Shown here one piece after another: positions 7,070-13,449 of a stretch of 21,113 bases of DNA (positions within the stretch are counted from its first letter, which is position 1; every line of letters begins with the position of its first letter). The DNA lies in NCBI GenBank assembly GCA_964572365.1, contig CAZNFK010000038.1, positions 1-21,113 on the forward strand, given 5' to 3'. A model generated the notes under the pieces. The model did no database searches, was not told the DNA's origin, and was given only the letters and a program-made list of their open reading frames with translations. The stretch comes from Salinimicrobium sp964572365 (GTDB lineage Bacteria > Bacteroidota > Bacteroidia > Flavobacteriales > Flavobacteriaceae). The translations under genes and the position numbers were made by a program.

Positions 7070-7785
7070 TAGGTTTTGCCCTGAAACTTTTACTGGCCCA
7101 TATCCTGGGAGATTTTGTCCTGCAGCCGGACCGATGGATCACTGATAAAAGAAAAAGAAAACACCAGGCCGCCGCACTTTATCTGCACATGGGCGTGCAC
7201 GCCCTCGCACTGCTCATCTTGCTACAGTTCGATCTCGGTTACTGGATTGGTGTGGCAATGATACTCATTTCTCATTTTCTAATAGACCTGGTAAAGCTCA
7301 ACCTCGAAAATAAAATACCCGCCGGTCGACTCTTTGTATTTGATCAGCTTGCTCACTTACTGGTTATCCTTGGCGTCATATATTTTTACCATCCATTTTA
7401 TGTTGATGCTGCTATCCTCTTTTCAGCTTCTTCCCTCCTCTTGCTGCTTGCCGTTTTCAGCGTCACATCGGTCTCCGCGATTTTGATGCGGCTGGTCATG
7501 AGTCGCTGGCAATTACCCGAAGACAAGGAACAGGATTCCCTTCCAAAGGCGGGAAAATACATTGGAATGCTTGAACGGCTCCTGGTATTCACATTTATCG
7601 TGCTCCAGCAATGGGCAGCGATCGGTTGGCTTATTGCGGCCAAATCCATTCTCAGGTTCAGCGATCTTTCCCGTGCCAAAGACCGCAAACTTACCGAATA
7701 TGTACTCATTGGAACCTTATGCAGCTTTGGGTTGGCCATTGGGATCGGGATTGTTTACCTCTATCTTTCCGATCTTCAGCAGTGA
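7066..7785 (+). CDS. DUF3307 family polytopic membrane protein
   Basis: A 239-residue integral membrane protein with about six hydrophobic segments. Conserved polar residues lie inside or at the ends of the first helices: AHILGDFVLQP (His12, Asp16), LHMGVH (His41, His45), ISHFLIDLVK (His70, Asp74) and FDQLAH (Asp93, His97). This His/Asp pattern is typical of DUF3307 and is reminiscent of metal-dependent membrane hydrolases of the YdjM/DUF457 type. The resemblance is mine and untested. The second half (about 165-235) contains two more spans, with EYVLIGTLCSFGLAIGIGI near the C-terminus. The gene overlaps the SatD-like gene by 4 bases, and this pairing is recurrent in Bacteroidota, which suggests a joint function. 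No substrate can be named. Confidence 0.85.
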   Translation: MIGFALKLLLAHILGDFVLQPDRWITDKRKRKHQAAALYLHMGVHALALLILLQFDLGYWIGVAMILISHFLIDLVKLNLENKIPAGRLFVFDQLAHLLVILGVIYFYHPFYVDAAILFSASSLLLLLAVFSVTSVSAILMRLVMSRWQLPEDKEQDSLPKAGKYIGMLERLLVFTFIVLQQWAAIGWLIAAKSILRFSDLSRAKDRKLTEYVLIGTLCSFGLAIGIGIVYLYLSDLQQ

Positions 7786-7826
7786 TATTAGCGTTCCTTT
7801 TACTACCTTAGGAAAAAGGACAGCAA

Positions 7827-7970
7827 ATGGCAGACAGTGAATTTGGATATGCGATCGTTACAGGCGTGGTACTGTTGGTAGTCATCATTTATACGGTCAT
7901 CCTTCTACGTAAACAGGTGCGAAAAGCAAAAGAAAAAGAAGAGACAAAGAGTAAAGACCGGTCTGTCTAA
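7827..7970 (+). CDS. Small single-span membrane protein (47 aa)
   Basis: A short gene of 47 codons. ATG at 7827 is preceded by a purine-rich AGGAAAAAGGA at 7810-7820, an unusually good ribosome-binding site for this window. The product has a short acidic N-terminus (MADSEFG), one strongly hydrophobic helix (about residues 8-27) and a highly charged Lys/Glu tail. It follows the DUF3307 stop by 41 bases on the same strand and could be its third operon member. The layout (one helix plus charged tail) is like small accessory subunits of membrane complexes. No family is recognised. Confidence 0.65.
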   Translation: MADSEFGYAIVTGVVLLVVIIYTVILLRKQVRKAKEKEETKSKDRSV

Positions 7971-8144
7971 ACACTTCTGCTTTCTGAAAGTAACATTATT
8001 TTTTTCCTCCTGAAAAAGCTCTTTTCACCTACTTTTTGCCACTCTTACTTCAAAAGGAATCTACTACCAAAATAACATTTGTTTAACTAGGTATTTCAGC
8101 ATCAGTCAGTAACTTAAAAGGATCTAATCAATACCAACTTTAAA

Positions 8145-8684
8145 ATGAAAAAGTTCACACAAAAAATTTCGCTTGTGTTGGTACTCCTGCTATACGTGGG
8201 AATTGCCGGCTGTGGTTCAGGAAAATCTGGAGATGATCTTATGGCTGATGTTAGGAAGGAAAGACAGATGATTCAGCAAAAATATCCAAATGCGGCCGAA
8301 ATGTTCAATGAAGCCCGGGGATATGCAATCTTTCCCAATGTGGGAAAAGGTGCTTATGTTATTGGGGGAGCATCGGGTAACGGTGCCGTTTATGAAAATG
8401 GCCGGCATATTGGATACGCCGACCTAAAACAGGTAGATGTAGGCTTCCAACTGGGTGGTAAAGCCTTTGTAGAAGTCTTGTTCTTCGAATCCGCCGCTGC
8501 TCTTGACCGGTTCAAGCAGGGGAATTTCGAACTCTCGGCAAACGCCTCAGCAGTGTTGCTGGATGAAGGTATCTCTGGCGACATTGAATTCCAGGACGGC
8601 ATTGCGATAGTGACCATACCCAAAGCCGGAGCAATGGCAGGAATTTCTGTAGGAGGACAAAAATTTGATTTCAGGCCTTTATAA
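8145..8684 (+). CDS. SYLF-domain (YSC84-like) lipoprotein
   Basis: A 179-residue envelope protein. The lipobox is GIAGC with Cys23. The remainder is a SYLF/Ysc84-type lipid-binding domain: a short helix with ADVRKERQMIQQKYPNAAEM, then ARGYAIFPNVGKGAYVIGGA (about 57-76), GNGAVYENGRHIGYADLKQ, the core segment QLGGKAFVEVLFFES, and the closing PKAGAMAGISVGGQKFDF at the C-terminus. In eukaryotes this domain binds phosphoinositides and membranes. In bacteria it is commonly periplasmic and of unclear function. It stands alone between a 174-base upstream gap and a strong terminator, so it has its own promoter. AGTAACTTAA at 8108-8117 lies 27 bases before the start and resembles words upstream of other genes nearby. 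Confidence 0.88.
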   Translation: MKKFTQKISLVLVLLLYVGIAGCGSGKSGDDLMADVRKERQMIQQKYPNAAEMFNEARGYAIFPNVGKGAYVIGGASGNGAVYENGRHIGYADLKQVDVGFQLGGKAFVEVLFFESAAALDRFKQGNFELSANASAVLLDEGISGDIEFQDGIAIVTIPKAGAMAGISVGGQKFDFRPL

Positions 8685-8710
8685 TTTCCTGTGTCATTTG
8701 ACAATTTGAA

Positions 8711-8736
8711 AAAACGGCTAAGAAAGCCGTTTTTTT
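8711..8736 (+). terminator. Intrinsic terminator of the SYLF gene
   Basis: The stem AAAACGGCT/AGCCGTTTT (9 base pairs, 5-base loop AAGAA) is followed by further T residues up to 8736. It begins 27 bases after the stop. Confidence 0.88.
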
Positions 8737-8867
8737 ATTCCCTTTTAGAAGAAGAGCCTAATAAATTGAATCTCAAAATGTTACCCCATATAAAAAGAAT
8801 AAGCTTTACCAAAACTTCTCATAAACCTATTACTGTCTTATATTTATAGTGATATTAAAGAAGTATT

Positions 8868-9926
8868 ATGAGCGTATTGGAAATTACCGTAATTGTTTTC
8901 AGCGTCCTGGCTCTGGTGCCTACCATTGCCTCTCTTACCCGGTTTGACCAATGGTGGATACGCGGATTTGATTTTCCACGCTTACAGGTTTCTGTTCTCA
9001 CTTTGTTCTTTCTGACACTGGTCTTAATCGTCTTTCCCATGGGTAGTACGTTACAGGTAGGGTTAGCTTCTGCACTTTCTCTGAGTTTTTTATACCAGGC
9101 GGTCAAGATCTTCCCCTATACCATACTTGCCCGCAAACAGGTTTTCAGACTTGAAGGAAGAAAGGCTGATACCCGTATTTCCATTCTTGTAAGCAATGTA
9201 TTAACTCCTAATAAACACTACCAAAAGTTACGGGACCTTGTCAATTACTGGGATCCTGATATTCTCCTTACCCTGGAAACTGATAAAACCTGGGAGGAAG
9301 AACTTTCAGAAATTGAAGAAAGATATCCCCATACCGTAAAGATCCCTCAGGACAACCTCTACGGAATGCACCTCTACTCCAAACTCGAATTGCAGGAGAT
9401 CGAAGTGAAATTTCTGATTTCTGAAGAAATTCCCTCCATTCATGGCTATGTGCTTCTAAGGAACGGGGAAAGAGTAAATATACATTGTCTTCATCCCAAA
9501 CCTCCCAGCCCTACCGAAGATGATACTTCCACAAAAAGGGATGCCGAATTATTGCTTGTAGGTAAGGAGGTGAAAAAGCAGAATTCTACCCTGGTCTTTG
9601 GAGATCTAAACGATGTCGCCTGGTCGCGCACCACCCGGCTCTTTCAGCAAATAAGCGGACTGGCTGACCCACGTATAGGCCGCGGATTCTACAATACCTA
9701 TCATGCGGGTATCCCGGTATTCAGATGGCCCCTGGATCATGTATTTCACAGCAAGGATTTTGCCCTTCTGAAGTTAAAAAGATTACCAAATATCGGGTCT
9801 GACCATTTTCCCATTTACATCGAATTGAACCACGTTTCGATCGCAAAAAAACTAAACGATGAGCCCGAAGAAGCTCCAAAAGAAGAAGAGGAATGGGCAG
9901 AAGAGAAAATTGAAAAAGGCCGATAA
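8868..9926 (+). CDS. Membrane-anchored endonuclease/exonuclease/phosphatase-family protein
   Basis: A 352-residue protein. Three hydrophobic segments (about residues 3-22, 40-57 and 60-80) form a membrane anchor. The EEP (DNase I-like) domain begins at about residue 103. Its expected catalytic sequence elements are present in order: ILVSNVL (Asn110), LLTLET (Glu137), NIHCLHPKPPSP, FGDLNDVAWS (Asp/Asn pair), PLDHVFHS and IGSDHFPI (terminal Asp-His). The set is complete, so metal-dependent phosphodiesterase or phosphatase activity is expected. The substrate (DNA, lipid head group or other) cannot be read from sequence. The C-terminal tail (about 325-352) is very rich in Glu and Lys. The gene is monocistronic as far as can be seen. 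The start at 8868 directly precedes the first membrane segment. Confidence 0.9.
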   Translation: MSVLEITVIVFSVLALVPTIASLTRFDQWWIRGFDFPRLQVSVLTLFFLTLVLIVFPMGSTLQVGLASALSLSFLYQAVKIFPYTILARKQVFRLEGRKADTRISILVSNVLTPNKHYQKLRDLVNYWDPDILLTLETDKTWEEELSEIEERYPHTVKIPQDNLYGMHLYSKLELQEIEVKFLISEEIPSIHGYVLLRNGERVNIHCLHPKPPSPTEDDTSTKRDAELLLVGKEVKKQNSTLVFGDLNDVAWSRTTRLFQQISGLADPRIGRGFYNTYHAGIPVFRWPLDHVFHSKDFALLKLKRLPNIGSDHFPIYIELNHVSIAKKLNDEPEEAPKEEEEWAEEKIEKGR

Positions 9927-10113
9927 GGCCTGGGAGAATAAGCCTCAACTAAATCATGCATACCCTTGTACTTCTTTAGGAGTATGGTTTTCAGGAGATA
10001 TTTTCAGCACTTAAAACGATTGTATTATTCCTCATTTGGCACTAGTTAAGGATAACTTAAGAACAAATTGTATCCCATCAAATTTTAGTAACTTAAGGTA
10101 TTAACTAAACCAT

Positions 10114-10593
10114 ATGATTATGAATACTTTAAGATCAAAATTTCCGTTTTTAATTCTTCTATTGATGTCTCTTCTCTTTACAGCTTGTGATGACGAAGAA
10201 AGAATAGACCTTGCCGAGGATCCCGAAGAACGCCGGGAAGTTTATCAACAGATCCTGAATGACGATGAATTGTTACAGGAATTCCTGAACGAAATGCGTG
10301 AGAACGAAAATTCCATGGAAATGATGTCCGCAAACCGTCCCATGATGCGGAACATGTATGGCAGGAACCAGATGAAAAGAATGATGATGAACCATCCCCA
10401 GGTGATAGATACCATGATGCAGGGCATGATGACGGTTATTGAGCAGGATACTACCATGTTTCGCAGGAATCCAGAATTGCATCAACGAATGATGCAACAC
10501 ATGATGATCATGATGGAACGTGATACCGCCATGTACCGCCAAATGCAGCAGAGAATGAAAGAAAGACCCATGATGCAAAATCAAAGACAATAG
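10114..10593 (+). CDS. Methionine-rich lipoprotein
   Basis: A 159-residue protein with lipobox LLFTAC (Cys25) followed by an acidic stretch DDEERIDLAEDPEERRE. Of about 135 mature residues, 27 are Met, mostly as MM or MMM pairs spaced 4-10 residues apart (MEMM, PMMRNM, KRMMM, TMMQGMM, RMMQHMMIMM, PMM). This spacing would give an amphipathic, Met-lined helix bundle. His residues accompany several pairs. Met-rich periplasmic segments are known to bind Cu(I)/Ag(I) (as in CopA/PcoA and CusF-type proteins) or to act as oxidant sinks. Which applies here is inference. An alternative start two codons downstream (10120, MNTLRSK) is equally possible. The gene stands alone and is followed by a strong terminator. 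Confidence 0.82.
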   Translation: MIMNTLRSKFPFLILLLMSLLFTACDDEERIDLAEDPEERREVYQQILNDDELLQEFLNEMRENENSMEMMSANRPMMRNMYGRNQMKRMMMNHPQVIDTMMQGMMTVIEQDTTMFRRNPELHQRMMQHMMIMMERDTAMYRQMQQRMKERPMMQNQRQ

Positions 10594-10617
10594 TCAGGAT
10601 TCAGCACAATTTTCAAG

Positions 10618-10645
10618 GCCGGAAGCCCTTCCGGCTTCTTTTTTA
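10618..10645 (+). terminator. Intrinsic terminator of the Met-rich lipoprotein gene
   Basis: The perfect stem GCCGGAA/TTCCGGC with loop GCCC is followed by TTCTTTTTTATTTT. It begins 25 bases after the stop at 10593. Confidence 0.9.
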
Positions 10646-10796
10646 TTTTCAAGTAGCGGATGAAATCCGGAGATCTCAATGTGCTAATTTTAACTTAAGT
10701 TTAGGGTTTAAGGTTGTAACTTGAGCAGCTTTATGAGACCCCATGTCGTAGAAAAATTGCGTATTGTGTTTTGAGTCCCAAATTTAAACGAATGCC

Positions 10797-13079
10797 ATGC
10801 CCCACCATACACCTATTACTGAAGAAGAGTTACAGACTGCGCAACAAATTTTATTACTGGTCGACCTTGAGGATTCACAGGTAAATTTCATCAATGATAT
10901 TGGAGAGGAATATTGCGGCGTGGATCATCATTTTCTTAAAAAGAATAACTTCTGCTTTTATAAAGAATTTATTCATCCCGATGATTATGAGCCTTATATG
11001 GCGCACCTGTCAAGAATGGGAAACAATGGAGGAGCTAATTTCACCCTTCGTCTCAAAAGCAAAAACGGAAAGTGGAGCAACTTCGTTTTCACCGACCGCC
11101 ACTATAGTCCTAACCAAAAAACAGGAAACAAACAGCTGTTAAGCCTAGCAAGAAAAATAGAAGAAAACGAAGATCGGGAGAACGAAAACTATAAAAATAA
11201 ATATAAAGCCCTCGCAACCGAATATAACTATCTCTTTGAGTCCCTGGATGAGGCCTTTGCAATAAGCGAGATCATTTTCGACGAACACGGAAAAGCCTTT
11301 GACTGCCTCTTCATTAAAACCAATCCCGCTTTCGAAAAACATGTTAATCTCCGAAATTTTAGGGGAAAAACCATCAGAGAAATATTTCCGAATCCAAAAG
11401 AAGACTGGCTGGATATTTTTGGAAAAGTTGCCGTAAGCGGTGAGCCTGTAAGGTTTCAGGATTATTCAAAAAATATTGATAACTCGTGGTTCGACCTTTA
11501 TGCGTTCAAATTAGGAGAGAAAAAAAGCAGAAGAATTGCCATACTTTTCAGGAATATTACCTCCAGTAAACAGGAAGAAGAAAAACTTAGAAGCCAGTTA
11601 GATCTCCATCACAAAACCCTTAAAGAATCTAAGGAGCTGTTGCAAAATGTATTTGACACCACCAATTTAGCCATAGCCGTTCTTAAGACTTTATATGATG
11701 ACCAGGGGAACGTCAAAGATTTTGTCTTTCTACGAACCAACAAAGTTCTGCAGGAAATGTATCTGCAGGAGGAGATCATTGGGCGCACCTACCTTGAAAC
11801 TTCTAAGTATGGAGTGGAAATGGGGATGTATGATGCATTTATTAAAGTGATGACAACGGGTAAACCTCTGGACAAAGAACTTTTCTTTGACAAAGACGGT
11901 TATAACCACTGGTTTAGATTAACGGCAAGAGCTCAAAATGACCTCTTAATAGCTACCATAGAAGATATTAGTCAACGAAAAGCAGAAGCAAAGGAACTGG
12001 AGGAGACCATGAGGTTCAAGCAGGAACTGGTGAGAGCAACTCCCGAGGTGATCATGATCGTGAACCTTAATTCTTTCACCATCAGGTATATGAACAAAGA
12101 TCTCGCTCCGCAAGCTGGCCTGAGCAGAGGAAAGGTGGAAGGAAAAGATCTTAAGGAGGTCTTCCCCTTTATACATCCCAGGGACCGGGAAAAAATGATG
12201 CAGTTTCACCGCAACCTTTTAAAAGCAGATACAGAAGATATCATTGAAGAAGAAATTCGCTTAAAGCTGGAAGGTTCCACCTGGGAGTGGTTTAATTTAC
12301 GCGGAAAAGTATTTAAACGGAAGAATGCTTCCTGGGTAGATGAATATGTGCTACTGGTAAGAAATATTCACGAGCAAAAGAATACCCAGAAGGCTTTGCT
12401 GAAAGCTGAAAAACTTTCCATACAGGGAGAAATTGCAAGAACTTTCGCGCATGAGCTTAGAAATCCCTTAGCCAGCATTGGGATGGTAGGCGAAGTCCTA
12501 AATCGTAAACTGAAAGATAGCGTAAAGGAGAGTTACAGCAATTACTTTAAGATTTTAAAAAGAAGCACCAAAACCTTAAATGATCTGGTGACCAACCTCT
12601 TAAACGCTTCAAATTACAGCCCTGCCGTGCTGAAAGAAGATGATCTGGGGGAGATCATGGATAACACTTTGCTTAAAGCAGCTGACAGGATCTACCTTGC
12701 GGGTATTAAAGTCAACAAAAGATACAAAGGGAAATTCCCGGTACTTGCCGATAAAGAAAAATTGGAAATAGCTCTTCTGAATTTAATTGTAAACGCCAGC
12801 GAAGCAACCGTGCCCGGAGAAGGAGTCATCGAGGTGGAAATAAAGAGTCAAAAGACCGATTTTGTCCTTCGTATTACAGATAACGGACAGGGAATGACCC
12901 AGGACCAGATAGACCATATTTTTGAAGCCTTTTACTCAAATAAAGAAACCGGAATGGGAATAGGAATGAGTTCTGTAAAGAACATTCTTGAAGAACACGA
13001 TGCCCCCATTAAGGTGAGCAGCCGCTTAAATGAAGGGACCACTTTCAGGATCTTTTTCCCAAATATTCATCATGATTAG
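10797..13079 (+). CDS. Soluble multi-PAS sensor histidine kinase
   Basis: A 760-residue protein with no signal peptide or membrane span. Roughly four PAS domains lie at about residues 15-120, 140-260, 275-400 and 405-530. The first has the PAS_3-like FIHPDDYEPYMAHL, and the fourth has IHPRDREKMMQFH. The HisKA domain (about 535-605) contains the phospho-acceptor His552 in RTFAHELRNPLASIG. The ATPase domain (about 645-758) shows the N-box NLIVNASEA, the G1 box DNGQG, FEAFYSNKETGMGIGMS, and the closing GTTFRIFFP. All motifs are intact. The protein probably senses an intracellular cue through PAS ligands, but no heme or flavin signature can be asserted. No response regulator gene is adjacent. The 203-base gap upstream contains the preceding terminator and a palindrome AACTTAAGTT (10692-10701). 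Confidence 0.92.
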   Translation: MPHHTPITEEELQTAQQILLLVDLEDSQVNFINDIGEEYCGVDHHFLKKNNFCFYKEFIHPDDYEPYMAHLSRMGNNGGANFTLRLKSKNGKWSNFVFTDRHYSPNQKTGNKQLLSLARKIEENEDRENENYKNKYKALATEYNYLFESLDEAFAISEIIFDEHGKAFDCLFIKTNPAFEKHVNLRNFRGKTIREIFPNPKEDWLDIFGKVAVSGEPVRFQDYSKNIDNSWFDLYAFKLGEKKSRRIAILFRNITSSKQEEEKLRSQLDLHHKTLKESKELLQNVFDTTNLAIAVLKTLYDDQGNVKDFVFLRTNKVLQEMYLQEEIIGRTYLETSKYGVEMGMYDAFIKVMTTGKPLDKELFFDKDGYNHWFRLTARAQNDLLIATIEDISQRKAEAKELEETMRFKQELVRATPEVIMIVNLNSFTIRYMNKDLAPQAGLSRGKVEGKDLKEVFPFIHPRDREKMMQFHRNLLKADTEDIIEEEIRLKLEGSTWEWFNLRGKVFKRKNASWVDEYVLLVRNIHEQKNTQKALLKAEKLSIQGEIARTFAHELRNPLASIGMVGEVLNRKLKDSVKESYSNYFKILKRSTKTLNDLVTNLLNASNYSPAVLKEDDLGEIMDNTLLKAADRIYLAGIKVNKRYKGKFPVLADKEKLEIALLNLIVNASEATVPGEGVIEVEIKSQKTDFVLRITDNGQGMTQDQIDHIFEAFYSNKETGMGIGMSSVKNILEEHDAPIKVSSRLNEGTTFRIFFPNIHHD

Positions 13080-13123
13080 CAAGACAAAGATTTCTCCAAA
13101 CGTTAAGGAACTGTGAATTTCCT

Positions 13124-13149
13124 CCCCAGGCCCTTCTACGGAACTGGGG
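13124..13149. terminator. Dyad between convergent genes, possible weak terminator
   Basis: CCCCAG (13124-13129) and CTGGGG (13144-13149) can pair around a 14-base loop. The flanks GAATTT and AATTTC can extend the stem across a 3-base bulge and one mismatch. It lies between the ends of two convergent genes (13079 and 13209). It lacks a T-tract immediately after the stem, so a terminator role is uncertain. Confidence 0.3.
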
Positions 13150-13208
13150 AATTTCTTCCCATACTCTCCTATGCCAAAGATGATCGCTATCTGCCTTGAG
13201 AAGAACCA

Positions 13209-13367
13209 TTAGGTGGTGATCCACCAAACGAAGAATAGCATCCCCACAAAAACGAGGAGAGCGAAAACCAGGTGGCTTCTTAGATAGAGCCAGTTCCAGT
13301 TGATATTGAAATTATTGGGCAGGTGCTTTGGAAAGTTTGTTTCCTTCTCATTATTGATCGGTTCCAT
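13209..13367 (-). CDS. Small single-span membrane protein (52 aa)
   Basis: I translated this from ATG 13367-13365 to TAA 13211-13209. The product has a polar, Asn-rich N-terminus (MEPINNEKETNFPKHLPNN), a Trp-rich juxtamembrane stretch (NINWNWLYLRSHL) and one hydrophobic helix (about residues 33-50, ending FFVWWITT). The gene is 82 bases downstream of the amine oxidase on the same strand and may be cotranscribed. The well-formed membrane topology and the composition argue that it is real. No family is recognised. Confidence 0.6.
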   Translation of the reverse strand: MEPINNEKETNFPKHLPNNFNINWNWLYLRSHLVFALLVFVGMLFFVWWITT

Positions 13368-13449
13368 AACTTAAGAATTAAATCCTTTACAGGAAGTTTC
13401 AGGAGAACCTCTTCCAATATCGAACCAATCCATAATGTTATGTTAATTA

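Noticed and set aside
7066..7785. DUF3307 protein considered as a transporter or undecaprenyl-type phosphatase
   Set aside because: No transporter signature or PAP2/BacA motif is visible. Only the His/Asp pattern can be supported.
8839..8850. TATATTTATAGT shared with 18178-18189, before the EEP and YitT genes
   Set aside because: Pure A/T-rich word at different distances from the starts (18 and 115 bases) and with no matching -33 box. Too weak to call promoters.
10273..10590. His-rich open frame on the minus strand opposite the Met-rich gene
   Set aside because: ATG read backwards gives CAT (His), so a Met-rich gene automatically yields a His-rich antisense frame. The plus-strand frame has the lipobox and terminator.
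13045..13227. A 60-codon minus-strand frame between the PAS kinase and the small membrane gene
   Set aside because: It runs into the kinase coding sequence, overlaps the small membrane gene, and has no membrane or domain features. It is likely chance.
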